Assembly (NCBI GenBank): GCA_034440455.1
Contig: JAWXCB010000054.1
Location: 66,842-130,841, forward strand
Source of the DNA: JAWXCB01 sp034440455
Lineage (GTDB): Bacteria; Bacteroidota; Bacteroidia; Chitinophagales; CAIOSU01
DNA length: 64,000 bases
Direction of reading: 5' to 3'
Made by a program: the position numbers and the translations under genes. The notes under the pieces were generated by a model that searched no databases, was not told the origin of the DNA, and saw nothing but the letters and a program-made list of their open reading frames with translations. Every line of letters begins with the position of its first letter. Within the stretch, counting starts at the first letter, position 1. Positions 1 through 9,508 of this stretch are shown here, piece by piece.

Positions 1-299
1 TCATTCCCTGCCCCTCCAAACCGTTTATCCCATTGCTTGTTTCCATTTGAATCAATTTTTACAATCCAATAATCCTGATCCCCTTGCGAAGATTGGGTTT
101 TATCTCCGCCAATGCCGGAATATGAATCACCACCTAAAATATATCCTCCGTCTGAAGTTTGTGCAAAAGAAAAAAACCAGTCAATCCCTGTTCCACCAAA
201 TCGTTTATCCCATTTTTTAGTAAATACTTCCTGTGCATGAACAGAAGGGGTAAATGAAACAGATAGAAGAATTATTGTCAGGGTATTTTTCGTTGTCAT
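1..299 (-). CDS. Secreted repeat protein, N-terminal part only (runs off the window)
   Basis: Reading leftward from an ATG at 299, the frame stays open to the window edge, giving 99 residues. The first 22 or so look like a signal peptide: a Thr/Lys start, a hydrophobic run, then a cleavage site at VHAQ. After it the motif KWDKRFGG appears, and KQWDKRFGG recurs about 57 residues later with GGYILGGDS between. This pattern is common in Bacteroidota secreted proteins with repeated beta-propeller-like units and usually a C-terminal T9SS sorting domain, which would lie outside the window. The start is only 2 bases past the stop of the upstream gene, so the two are probably cotranscribed. The function is unknown. 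Confidence 0.75.
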   Translation of the reverse strand, partial: MTTKNTLTIILLSVSFTPSVHAQEVFTKKWDKRFGGTGIDWFFSFAQTSDGGYILGGDSYSGIGGDKTQSSQGDQDYWIVKIDSNGNKQWDKRFGGAGN

Positions 300-301
300 G
301 T

Positions 302-3300
302 TTACAACTTCACAAGTTTTCCTGCACACATGGTATCTCTGTTAATCAGTATTTTGTAGAAATAAAATCCCTTTTGAATGCCTGCTGTATTCCATTCATG
401 CGCATATTTGCCTCCGGCCATAACTTCATTTGCTTTGTAAATACACTTCCCGTTTAAATCCTCAATAGCTATTTGAACAGTTGAATTCTCTATTAAATTA
501 TCAATAATTATTGTAACTGCGTTTTCTGATGGATTGGGATAAACCACAACCTCAAGTTCGTTTGTTGTATCCCCAAATATTATTTCACCATTATTCCAAT
601 TTGAAGAAGTATCATCAGCGTTGCTAATCTTATAAGCACCATACTCCGGACCTAAATGGCTTTCGGGACAAACCAAAGGATAATCAGCGTTGACCCAATC
701 CACCGCATAAAGGTAGCCATCTGTTTTGCTAACGTAGAATAGTTTACCCAAACTTTCGGATTCAACTGCAATGGGACCAGATACTAAATCTCCAAAATAA
801 TCTAAAGGCGTTTTATTCCAATTCTCACGGCTAATTTCATTCCCATCGGCATCAAAACTCTGTTCCCCGTCATTAAAATAGTACCACACCTTTTCGTCAC
901 GTTCCTTTACAAACAGTATGTTTTTATCATGGTTCAAGGTAAGGTAGGAATTTACAAGATTGCAGTCCGCGCAAATGTTGTAATAGTCAGCGCAAACGAA
1001 GTCATTATTTTGATGAAAAGGCGGTACATTATGATTTCCCAGTTTCACCACGCCAGCAGGGTTCGCAGAGTTGAAATTCCACGGGTAATAATATAATGAC
1101 CTTTGTAAGGGCGCTGAAGTTGCAATGAAAAAAATGCAGGAGTTGATTTCATCTAACTCAAGATGAAATGTGAGGTTTCCTGGCAGGTCAACTACGGGCG
1201 TGGGTATTTTTTGCCATGAAGTAAGAACTACGTTTGGCAAATAGAGTTGCCGCAAGTTGTATTGATTGTCAACGTAAAAGGCTAATGTTCCGGATTTATT
1301 CACTACAACGGGTGCACCCAACCCACCGGGCGAGTCAAGAGAAATTTTCCATTTGCGCGCACCGGGTTCCCATACCCATAAATGGTGGTCGGTGCCTTTG
1401 TAATACACCAAACCTGTGGAAGTAACCGAAATGTAGCCCGCGCAGTTGGCAATATAATTTCCTTGGTAAATATGATCAAATGCCTGATGCACCGTCCAAG
1501 TATTATTATCTTTCTTAAGATACATGAGTTCATTTCCAGTTCCCTGATAGTAAACTAAGTCTTCGTTCACGGCTGTTAAAAAATCTTTTACGTTTCCGAT
1601 ACCTGATGTTATAACCCTTTGTTCTGTCCAATCATTATTACTAATGAATGAAACGTAGGCAACATTTGGATTTGCCTTATTCTGATGAAATACTTTAACA
1701 TCGTTACCTGAGCCAATCGTTGCTATGCGGCTATAGGGGGAAACTGTATAATAGGAAGCTTTTTTTGGCAGATTATAATTAGTGGTATTTGCATTCGGAT
1801 TTTCCAATGTTAATGGTACATCATTCTGCAAATTTTGCAAAGTAGGCGGTCTGATGGATGGATTATTTCGCGGTTGATAATACCTGACATAATCTACTAA
1901 ATATTCATAGGTATCTTCAACATCATCCAAAACTGCAAGATTGATATAGAGGCGAAGCAAGTTTGGCAACTGAGCAGGAAAGGGGTCTTGTGCATCCAGA
2001 AAAATAGACCATGTTTCTTTACCATCAACGAAAAATATTATTTGGTCATCAGAAACCAGAAGGCTAAACGTGTGCCAATCTTCAGTATAATCGCAGGGAG
2101 TTAACTTAAAAAATTGCTGACCACAATCCGTATCGCCAGTACTTGCTCTTGTAGCGTCAATCCCTCCTGATTGTGTTCTATGATTATTAGGAGCTTCACT
2201 TAACCATCTGCTATCGTCAAAAATATCGAACTCGGTAACTCCGCTGAATATCCAAAATGCAGGCCATGCTCCGGTACCGGGCATTTTACATCTGATTTCG
2301 AATAAAGCAGGTGTTGCAACACTGTAATGTTCTTTGCTTCCAAGCATACCCGACCTGTATGTAAAACTTCTATTCGGAGTGCAAGTTGGAATAAACGGAG
2401 TTGTTAGTTTGGTGGCAGCTAAACGCACCATGCCATTAACAAATGACACCTCCCCTGAACTACCTATATCATCATTACTAAAGTTGTAATACTGCCGTTC
2501 AGTAACGCCATGAACGTGGTTGTCACAGTTTGCCGACAAGCAACCGGGGTCATCGCAATAGTTCAATGCCCATTTAAGTTGAAAATCTGGATGGGCGGCT
2601 GGCAATGTGGGCGTTAACGAAGTATTGTAATTAAACTCATCACTTAAATCCGATTGTAATTCCCACTGGCTCTTATCCAATAGACCTGCGCTCAATAATG
2701 GGTATGCTAACCTTGCACCTGTTCTTTTCGTTTTACTTACTTTTCCTGTTTCATTATGCCTGCTGCGCAGGTATATCGCGGTATCTTTTCCGGCATCAAG
2801 GTAAAAGCTGATTGTGGCGGGCGAGGCAAGAATTTCAGAATCATCAAAATCAGGGTTAAACGCCCACTCGATTTGGTTGCCGCCTGCGCCTGCATAAATG
2901 CTGTCAAACACAAACTCAAGCTTTTGCTGTGTGTCAACTACCGCATATTGCGCTTCGGGCGGCTCGGGCGCGGCAATCTCAGTAATAGTTACAGAGTAGT
3001 CATTTGTTTTTGTCCCGCATGAGGGCAATCCTTTGGCAACAGCGCGTATCGTAAAATCAGAAGTTACATTGCTGATGCATCCGGTAAGCGAATCTATATC
3101 TGCGCTGCCGCTGTGTATTTTATAAATAAGGCTTGTGCTGTTTTCTGCCGCTGCAAAATAACATATGCTGTCGTCAACATGCACAAACGTATCGCCCTCA
3201 ATAAACACGGGCGTTCCAACAGAATCAATCGCCCGAATCACGTAGCTCAAGTCAATAATCGTAGTGTCGCCTGTGGCGGTATCAACAGTAAGAATATTGA

Positions 3301-4636
3301 AAACAGTTGTTGTGTCAATAATGCCTGCATTGAGATGAAGCACAGAATCATTGCCTATGCCGCTGTCAATGGCTATCGCATGTATTCTTAAAAAATATTC
3401 AAGCCCAACATCTGAATCAGCTATATCAATTGTTTTTGTAAATCCTGCGCACACCGCATCAAACGTATCAGTGGGCGGCTCTTGCGGCTGCATGGTGTCC
3501 ACAATTGCAATGGTAGTAACTGCTTCTGTGTAACATCCTGTTGTGCTGTCGCGGCCTCTCAACCATAGCAGGGTGTCTGCCATCGGAGCTACTGTAACGC
3601 TGATGTCATGAGGCGATGCTTCAATCTGCGAGCCGGAGAAACTGCTGTCATACGCCCACTCGATTTGGTTGCCCCAGTATTTTGCCGTGATGTCGGGAAA
3701 AGTAAACGAGTAAGCCGTGTCGCTTGCAACGAACTGCGGAGCGGGAGAAACGGGCTTTGCATAATGGCTTGCCGTGCCTGCTACAGCCCAATTCACGGGC
3801 TTATGCAAAATCATCAAATCGTATTTGCTCAGTGAATCCGTTTGAAATTCTCTCTGCGTTGTGTTGAGCGCACCTGCAAGTTGCGTCCAGTCTTTCCAGC
3901 ATTTGTTGCCGAGGCGCGAAAGAATCAGGCTGTCGTCTGTTCCGTTCAGTTCACTGCTGTCATACTTCAGTGTAATTTCTGAAACAGGGTTTTGCGTGTA
4001 TTGTGCGGCATTAATGAACCAATATCTGTCAGCGATTTTCAGCGCATGGCTGTCAACGCCCGCAGAGGCAAAAGGATAGCGCAGCAGTTCATACGGTTTC
4101 GGAAAATTATCGCTCTGCGTTTTGTAAGTGCTGAATTCGATAATTCCATTTTCTCCATTGCCTATATCAATTACACTCAGTTCAATCCCCACATCCTGCA
4201 ACGAGTCATTCACAAACGGCACTTTGTATTTGCCTGTGTTTTCCCCAATGTGCCACACCACCTTTCCCCACAATGAATCTTCCGCAATCAACTTTCCCTC
4301 CGTAACCTGCAAGGCATTCGTATCGCCATTCAGCAGCACCAGCTTGTTCGAGTTCAACTGCAACACGCCCTTTTGCAAAATCATCCCGCTGTCAATTATC
4401 ATTTGCGCAGCATTGCCTGTCAACCGAATATCACCCGCATTTTTAAGCGAGTCCGTTTTCAGCGTTGCGCTATTTTGAATTACACTTGCGGTGTCCATGA
4501 GCATTTTGCCTTTCACCGTCATCGCACCGCCTGAGATAGTGATTTTGCCTCCGGTGGAGTTGAGTACTTGAGCGTTTGCAGGTATTGAGTATTGGGTAAT
4601 GAGTAGTGAGATGAAAAATGCAATTCGTGAAAACAT
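302..4636 (-). CDS. Large T9SS-secreted protein with a laminarinase-like GH16 domain
   Basis: This 1444-residue protein starts with a signal peptide (cleavage near ANAQ). Residues to about 650 are Ig/adhesin-like, with twice-repeated segments containing NQIEWA. Residues about 650-920 resemble a GH16 beta-glucanase jelly roll (LSDEFNYN start, GAWPAFWIFSG, LVDYVRYYQPR end). Residues about 960-1300 are repeated propeller or lectin-like units (GTDHHLWVWEP, GTGNELMYLKKD). A type A T9SS sorting domain begins near 1365 with VVYPNPSENAV. The GH16 catalytic motif is normally ExDxxE, but here it reads EFDIFD, so the third acid is Asp and activity may be weak or lost. It could be a glycan-binding surface protein instead of an enzyme. 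It heads a two-gene unit with the next secreted gene. Confidence 0.85.
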   Translation of the reverse strand: MFSRIAFFISLLITQYSIPANAQVLNSTGGKITISGGAMTVKGKMLMDTASVIQNSATLKTDSLKNAGDIRLTGNAAQMIIDSGMILQKGVLQLNSNKLVLLNGDTNALQVTEGKLIAEDSLWGKVVWHIGENTGKYKVPFVNDSLQDVGIELSVIDIGNGENGIIEFSTYKTQSDNFPKPYELLRYPFASAGVDSHALKIADRYWFINAAQYTQNPVSEITLKYDSSELNGTDDSLILSRLGNKCWKDWTQLAGALNTTQREFQTDSLSKYDLMILHKPVNWAVAGTASHYAKPVSPAPQFVASDTAYSFTFPDITAKYWGNQIEWAYDSSFSGSQIEASPHDISVTVAPMADTLLWLRGRDSTTGCYTEAVTTIAIVDTMQPQEPPTDTFDAVCAGFTKTIDIADSDVGLEYFLRIHAIAIDSGIGNDSVLHLNAGIIDTTTVFNILTVDTATGDTTIIDLSYVIRAIDSVGTPVFIEGDTFVHVDDSICYFAAAENSTSLIYKIHSGSADIDSLTGCISNVTSDFTIRAVAKGLPSCGTKTNDYSVTITEIAAPEPPEAQYAVVDTQQKLEFVFDSIYAGAGGNQIEWAFNPDFDDSEILASPATISFYLDAGKDTAIYLRSRHNETGKVSKTKRTGARLAYPLLSAGLLDKSQWELQSDLSDEFNYNTSLTPTLPAAHPDFQLKWALNYCDDPGCLSANCDNHVHGVTERQYYNFSNDDIGSSGEVSFVNGMVRLAATKLTTPFIPTCTPNRSFTYRSGMLGSKEHYSVATPALFEIRCKMPGTGAWPAFWIFSGVTEFDIFDDSRWLSEAPNNHRTQSGGIDATRASTGDTDCGQQFFKLTPCDYTEDWHTFSLLVSDDQIIFFVDGKETWSIFLDAQDPFPAQLPNLLRLYINLAVLDDVEDTYEYLVDYVRYYQPRNNPSIRPPTLQNLQNDVPLTLENPNANTTNYNLPKKASYYTVSPYSRIATIGSGNDVKVFHQNKANPNVAYVSFISNNDWTEQRVITSGIGNVKDFLTAVNEDLVYYQGTGNELMYLKKDNNTWTVHQAFDHIYQGNYIANCAGYISVTSTGLVYYKGTDHHLWVWEPGARKWKISLDSPGGLGAPVVVNKSGTLAFYVDNQYNLRQLYLPNVVLTSWQKIPTPVVDLPGNLTFHLELDEINSCIFFIATSAPLQRSLYYYPWNFNSANPAGVVKLGNHNVPPFHQNNDFVCADYYNICADCNLVNSYLTLNHDKNILFVKERDEKVWYYFNDGEQSFDADGNEISRENWNKTPLDYFGDLVSGPIAVESESLGKLFYVSKTDGYLYAVDWVNADYPLVCPESHLGPEYGAYKISNADDTSSNWNNGEIIFGDTTNELEVVVYPNPSENAVTIIIDNLIENSTVQIAIEDLNGKCIYKANEVMAGGKYAHEWNTAGIQKGFYFYKILINRDTMCAGKLVKL

Positions 4637-4844
4637 GATGCAGGAATTTGTTGGTTTTCAAATGCCTCAGTAAAATACCATACACACGAATGTAATAAAC
4701 GGAAACGCAGTTGTGCGAGGGAAAAGTGATAAAAAGTTATCAACTAAGTAATACTGCGTAATTCATAGCAATTCAAAAAAACCTTACAGTCTTTTTAGCA
4801 ATTCAGAAAGTTTTTCCCCTGCTTTTTAATCAGAGAATTCCTTT

Positions 4845-4852
4845 TATATTTG
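4845..4852 (+). promoter_or_regulatory. -7 box of the rimP-nusA-infB promoter
   Basis: TATATTTG matches the Bacteroidota primary sigma -7 consensus TAnnTTTG exactly. It lies 17 bases before the leader hairpin and is the only perfect match close upstream of rimP. A clear -33 TTTG is not visible. Confidence 0.6.
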
Positions 4853-4869
4853 CATCCAGAAAATGTGGA

Positions 4870-4892
4870 GGGGACAGATAGTCCCCTTTTTT
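4870..4892 (+). terminator. Terminator-like hairpin in the rimP leader
   Basis: A perfect 6-bp stem (GGGGAC 4870-4875 with GTCCCC 4881-4886) has the 5-base loop AGATA and is followed at once by six T (4887-4892). This is the shape of an intrinsic terminator, but it lies between the promoter and the first gene of the operon. It probably attenuates transcription; NusA, encoded second in the operon, could act on it. The regulatory role is inferred. Confidence 0.6.
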
Positions 4893-4901
4893 ATTACGCA
4901 G

Positions 4902-5369
4902 GTGGATACAGAAACAGTCAAATTGAAAATTACGGAGTGGCTGGAGGAAAAATTCAAGCAGGAACCTGAATATTTCCTGGTGGATGTGAAAGTGCAGGGC
5001 AAAGTGTTAGCGGTCTTCATAGAGGGAGATAATGGCATCGCGATTGAAAAGTGCGTTGCCTTTAGCCGCCACCTCTCAACACATTTGGAAGGTGAAGCGT
5101 TGCTGGGCAGCAATTATATTCTGGAAGTTTCATCTCCCGGAACAGAAAACCCCTTCAAATTGTTGAGGCAGTACAAAAAATACATCGGCAAGGATGTGAA
5201 CGTGGTGAAATTTGACGGAGTGAGACTCGATGGCGTGTTGCGCGATGCAGATGAAATGAAGGTGACGCTGGAAACACAAGTGAAAGTGAAGGGCAAGCCA
5301 AATGAAGTGAAAATGCACGAAATACCTTTAACAGAAATAAAATCAACAAAGCCAAATCTTAATTTTTGA
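4902..5369 (+). CDS. rimP: Ribosome maturation factor RimP
   Basis: RimP assists assembly of the 30S ribosomal subunit in the cytoplasm. Seen here are the N-terminal RimP domain (VDVKVQGKVLAVFIEGDNG, then CVAFSRHLSTHLE) and the family signature LEVSSPGTENPF, followed by the C-terminal SH3-like domain (GKDVNVVKFDG). An ATG at 4863 is also in frame, but the codons from it would run through the leader hairpin and T-run. The GTG at 4902, just after the hairpin, gives about 155 residues, the usual family length, so I chose it. nusA starts 3 bases after the stop, and infB follows: the classic rimP-nusA-infB order. Confidence 0.92.
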   Translation: MDTETVKLKITEWLEEKFKQEPEYFLVDVKVQGKVLAVFIEGDNGIAIEKCVAFSRHLSTHLEGEALLGSNYILEVSSPGTENPFKLLRQYKKYIGKDVNVVKFDGVRLDGVLRDADEMKVTLETQVKVKGKPNEVKMHEIPLTEIKSTKPNLNF

Positions 5370-5372
5370 GTT

Positions 5373-6626
5373 ATGAATAGCATTGAACTGATTGAATCGT
5401 TTTCGGAGTTCAAGGACAACAAGAACATTGATCGTCCTACGATGATGAAGGTGCTGGAAGAAGTGTTCCGCACACTCATGCGCAAAAAATACGGCTCCGA
5501 TGAAAACTTTGATGTCATTGTAAACACCGAAAAGGGTGACCTTGAAATCTGGCGTAAGCGCGAGATTGTTGAGGACGGCAAGGTGGAAGACCCGCTGAAG
5601 CAAGTAGGGATTACCGAAGCAAAGCAGATTGAAGAAGATTACGAAGTAGGCGAAGAAGCCTACGAGGAAATTCCGATTGAAAGCTTTGGCAGAAGAACCG
5701 TGCTCGCAGCGCGTCAGACATTGCAGTCGAAAATCACCGAATTAGAAAAAGACGAAGTCTATAAGAAATATAAAGACCGCGTGGGTGAAATCCTCACGGC
5801 TGAAGTCTATCAGGTTTGGAAGAAAGAAGCCCTGCTGCTTGATGATGAAGGCAACGAGTTGATTCTCCCGAAAATGGAGCAAATCAAGCATGACTATTTC
5901 AAGAAGGGCGACACAGTGAGAGCGGTGGTGAAGAAAGTAGAGATGCGCGGTAACAATCCGGTTGTGATTTTATCAAGAACGGATAATGCCTTCCTCGCGA
6001 AGTTGATGGAGTTGGAAGTTCCTGAAATCTTTGACGGGCTGATTACTATCAAACACATCGTGCGTGAGCCGGGTGAAAAGGCGAAAGTGGTGGTAGAATC
6101 TTATGACGACCGCATTGACCCCGTAGGCGCTTGTGTGGGGATGAAAGGTTCGAGAATTCACGGCATCGTGCGTGAGTTGAAGAACGAGAATATTGACATC
6201 ATCAATTACACCGCAAACCTGAATCTGTTGATTCAGCGCGCGCTGGCTCCTGCTAAAATCACTTCATTGACTATTGATGACGAGAAGAAATCCGTTTCGG
6301 TTTATTTGAAACCCGACCAGGTTTCGCTTGCCATCGGCAAAGGCGGTCAAAACATCAAGCTCGCGAGCAGATTAGTAGGACACCAGATTGACGTGTTCCG
6401 CGATATTGAAGAAGGTGAAGAATATGATGTTGATTTGGAAGAATTCTCCGATGAAATTGACAGTTGGATTATTGACGCATTGAAAGGCATCGGTTGCGAC
6501 ACTGCAAAGTCAGTGTTGGAACTCAATGTCGAAGAATTAGCGCGCAGAACCGACCTTGAGGAAGAAACCATCAACGAAGTGGTGAAAATCCTGAAGGCTG
6601 AGTTTGAGCATGACGAGAAAAAGTAA
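5373..6626 (+). CDS. nusA: Transcription termination/antitermination factor NusA
   Basis: NusA binds RNA polymerase and nascent RNA and modulates pausing, termination and antitermination. The 417-residue protein shows the N-terminal polymerase-binding domain, an S1 domain (about 130-200, VGEILTAEVYQVWKKEALLL), and two KH domains. KH1 includes DPVGACVGMKGSRI and KH2 includes IGKGGQNIKLASRL. The C-terminus is short and acidic with one helix-hairpin-helix-like segment (IDALKGIGCDTAKSVLEL); it lacks the extended acidic repeats of the E. coli protein, as is usual outside Proteobacteria. It follows rimP by 3 bases, so they are surely cotranscribed. Autoregulation through the leader hairpin is plausible but not shown. 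Confidence 0.96.
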   Translation: MNSIELIESFSEFKDNKNIDRPTMMKVLEEVFRTLMRKKYGSDENFDVIVNTEKGDLEIWRKREIVEDGKVEDPLKQVGITEAKQIEEDYEVGEEAYEEIPIESFGRRTVLAARQTLQSKITELEKDEVYKKYKDRVGEILTAEVYQVWKKEALLLDDEGNELILPKMEQIKHDYFKKGDTVRAVVKKVEMRGNNPVVILSRTDNAFLAKLMELEVPEIFDGLITIKHIVREPGEKAKVVVESYDDRIDPVGACVGMKGSRIHGIVRELKNENIDIINYTANLNLLIQRALAPAKITSLTIDDEKKSVSVYLKPDQVSLAIGKGGQNIKLASRLVGHQIDVFRDIEEGEEYDVDLEEFSDEIDSWIIDALKGIGCDTAKSVLELNVEELARRTDLEEETINEVVKILKAEFEHDEKK

Positions 6627-6721
6627 ACAGCGCTAATGTTCGCGGCTTGTCATTAAAAAAAGCAAACTGCAAACAACAAACTGCTATAGAAACAGAGCGG
6701 TTGTTGCCGGAATAAAAGAAT

Positions 6722-9487
6722 ATGTCAGAAGTAAAAACGATAAGAATTGCTAAAGTAGCCAGTGAGTTGAACGTAGGCATACACACTGTTGTGGAACACC
6801 TGAAAAAGGCGGGACATGATGTGGAAAATAAGCCTACGGCAAAACTCACAGAGGAGATGTATCATCTTTTGCTGCGCGATTTTCAGAAAGATGTTGCGGA
6901 TAAAGAAAAGGCGGAAAAAGTCACCATAGGCGCTGAACACAAAGATGTAGTGCTCTCATCTGCCATCACTGCTCCAAAGAAAGAAGCCGAATTAGATGAG
7001 GTGCTCATTAAATCTTCCGCGAAGGAAGCCATTGCACCCAAAGAGAAAAAGGAAAAGCCAAAGCCCGCAGAAAAGGAAGAACCGGTAGTTGAAAAAGCGG
7101 AACGGACTGATTTGGGAGGGTTGAAGGTTGTAGGCAAGGTGGATTTAACTCCAAAGCCAAAACAGGTTGAAACTCCTCCTGACCCCGTTGTTGAACCCGC
7201 AATTGTTGAAGTTAAGGAAGTCAAGAAAGAAAAAGAGCCGGTTATTGAGCCGGAGATGATTAAAACCGAGCGTATTCAACTTACAGGTCCGCGTGTGGTT
7301 GGCAGAATGGAGTTGCCGGTTGAGAAAATTCCGGAGAAGAAAGAAAAGCCACAGGAGTCATACGGAGATGCGCAGAAGCGCAAGCGCAAGAGAATCGTAA
7401 AACAAATCACGCTCAAAGAAGGCGAAGAAAGACGCCCTGACGGAGCAGGTGCCAGACCGGGGCAGGGTGGCTTCAACCGTCCGGGACAAGGTGGTTTCAA
7501 CCGCCCCGGACAGGGTGGTTTCAACCGTCCGGGACAGGGAGGCTTCAACCGTCCGCGCACGGATGAACAGCAACAGGTTTCCGAAAAAGAAATTCAGGAT
7601 AAAATCAAATCAACGCTTGCCAAACTGGGCAAATTAGGCACCAGCACCAGAGGCAAGGGCGTGAAATCACGCATCAAGCGCCAGAGAAAAGAAGATGCAG
7701 CCGCAGTAGCACACGCTGATTCTATTGAATCAGCAAATGTGATTCAGGTCACTGAATTTATTTCAGTGAGCGAATTAGCCAGCCTCATGAACGTGAGCGC
7801 AACCGAAGTAATCAGCAAGTGTTTGAAACTCGGCATCATGGTTTCTATCAACCAGCGGGTGGATGCCGAAGTAATTGAATTGGTGGCAGATGAATTCAAG
7901 TTTAAAGTGAAGTTCATCAGCATTGCCGACCAGATGGAAGAAGACGAAGACGAAGATGATGCACCGGAAGATTTGGTAACCCGCGCACCCATCGTTACCG
8001 TGATGGGTCACGTTGATCACGGAAAAACTTCATTGCTCGATTTTATCCGCAGCACCAATGTAATCAGTCAGGAAGCAGGCGGTATCACACAACATATCGG
8101 GGCGCACGAAGTAACAACTGAAAGCGGACGAAAGGTAGTGTTTCTTGACACGCCTGGTCACGAAGCATTCACTGCAATGCGCGCGCGCGGAGCAAAAGTG
8201 ACAGACGTTGCAGTAATCGTTATCGCTGCCGATGATGCCGTGATGCCGCAAACGCGCGAAGCCATCAGCCACGCGCAGGCTGCAAACGTACCCATGATTT
8301 TCGCCATCAACAAGATTGACAAAGAAGGCGCACAGCCCGAAAAGATACGCGAGCAACTCGCCAACATGAACCTGCTCGTGGAAGAGTGGGGAGGCAAATT
8401 CCAATCACAGGAAATCTCTGCCAAAAAAGGATTGAATATTGACAAGCTGCTCGATAAGATTCTGCTGGAATCCGACATGCTCGAATTAAAAGCAAATCCC
8501 GAACGCCATGCCACAGGCACCGTTATCGAAGCAACCCTCGACAAAGGGCGCGGCTACGTGGCGACATTGCTCGTGCAAAACGGCACGCTGCATGTCGGTG
8601 ACATCGTGGTGTCAGGCACCAACATGGGAAAAGTGAAAGCTATGTTCAACGAAAAAAGCGAGAAGCGCACCGAAGCCGGTCCCTCTTCCGCATCGTTGAT
8701 TCTTGGATTAAATGGCGCACCGCAAGCGGGCGAATCATTTAAAGTTTTTGAAGACGAACAAGACGCAAAAGAAGTCACTAACAAACGCGACCAGATTATC
8801 CGTGAACAAGGTTTGCGCACCAAGAAACATATTACGCTTGATGAAATCGGCAGACGCCTTGCGCTTGGCACCTTCAAAGAACTGAACGTCATCGTGAAAG
8901 CCGATGTGGATGGCTCCGTGCAGGCATTGAGCGACTCGCTGCAAAAACTTTCCACGCAGGAAATCGTGGTCAACGTGGTGCTTTCCGCAGTCGGTCAGAT
9001 TACCGAATCAGATGTGCTGCTCGCATCCGCATCCGATGCCATCATCATCGGCTTCAATGTGCGCCCGTCCGTTTCTGCCCGCAAACTGGCTGAAAAAGAA
9101 AACATCGAAATCCGCCTCTACTCCATCATCTATGACGCGATTGACCAAATCAAGACAGCGATGGAAGGCTTGCTCGAACCCACCATCCAGGAAAAAGTCA
9201 CCGGCACTGCCGAAGTGAAAGAAGTGTTCAAGGTGAGCAAAATCGGCACTGTTGCTGGCTCGCAGGTGGTGGACGGCAAAATCACCAACAAGTCGAAAAT
9301 CCGCCTTGTCCGCAATGGAATCGTTGTCTATACCGGTGTCGTTGACACGCTCAAGCGCTTCAAAGACGAAGCGCGCGAAGTGCTCTCCGGGCAGGAGTGC
9401 GGCATCTTCATTAAAGATTACAACGACATCAAAGCAGGCGACTTGATTGAGAGCTACGAAGAAACAGAAGTGAAGCGCACCTTGTAA
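6722..9487 (+). CDS. infB: Translation initiation factor IF-2
   Basis: IF-2 is the GTPase that places initiator fMet-tRNA on the 30S subunit and promotes joining with the 50S. The 921 residues comprise an IF2_N segment (IRIAKVASELNVGIHTVVEHL), a long charged, low-complexity linker with four GQGGFNRP units (about residues 246-277), and a second IF2_N-like domain near 340-390. The G domain has G1 GHVDHGKT near 428, DTPGHEAF, and NKID near 530. Domains II-IV run to the end. It is the third gene of the rimP operon, after a 95-base gap in which I see no clear promoter or terminator. Confidence 0.97.
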   Translation: MSEVKTIRIAKVASELNVGIHTVVEHLKKAGHDVENKPTAKLTEEMYHLLLRDFQKDVADKEKAEKVTIGAEHKDVVLSSAITAPKKEAELDEVLIKSSAKEAIAPKEKKEKPKPAEKEEPVVEKAERTDLGGLKVVGKVDLTPKPKQVETPPDPVVEPAIVEVKEVKKEKEPVIEPEMIKTERIQLTGPRVVGRMELPVEKIPEKKEKPQESYGDAQKRKRKRIVKQITLKEGEERRPDGAGARPGQGGFNRPGQGGFNRPGQGGFNRPGQGGFNRPRTDEQQQVSEKEIQDKIKSTLAKLGKLGTSTRGKGVKSRIKRQRKEDAAAVAHADSIESANVIQVTEFISVSELASLMNVSATEVISKCLKLGIMVSINQRVDAEVIELVADEFKFKVKFISIADQMEEDEDEDDAPEDLVTRAPIVTVMGHVDHGKTSLLDFIRSTNVISQEAGGITQHIGAHEVTTESGRKVVFLDTPGHEAFTAMRARGAKVTDVAVIVIAADDAVMPQTREAISHAQAANVPMIFAINKIDKEGAQPEKIREQLANMNLLVEEWGGKFQSQEISAKKGLNIDKLLDKILLESDMLELKANPERHATGTVIEATLDKGRGYVATLLVQNGTLHVGDIVVSGTNMGKVKAMFNEKSEKRTEAGPSSASLILGLNGAPQAGESFKVFEDEQDAKEVTNKRDQIIREQGLRTKKHITLDEIGRRLALGTFKELNVIVKADVDGSVQALSDSLQKLSTQEIVVNVVLSAVGQITESDVLLASASDAIIIGFNVRPSVSARKLAEKENIEIRLYSIIYDAIDQIKTAMEGLLEPTIQEKVTGTAEVKEVFKVSKIGTVAGSQVVDGKITNKSKIRLVRNGIVVYTGVVDTLKRFKDEAREVLSGQECGIFIKDYNDIKAGDLIESYEETEVKRTL
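7457..7552 (+). repeat. Four tandem 24-base units inside infB
   Basis: Units at 7457, 7481, 7505 and 7529 each encode PGQGGFNR and differ only at silent positions. They lie in the disordered linker between the N-terminal region and the G domain, where copy number could change without harming the GTPase. Confidence 0.85.
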
Positions 9488-9508
9488 TTTTCCCGTGCAA
9501 TCGCACAG

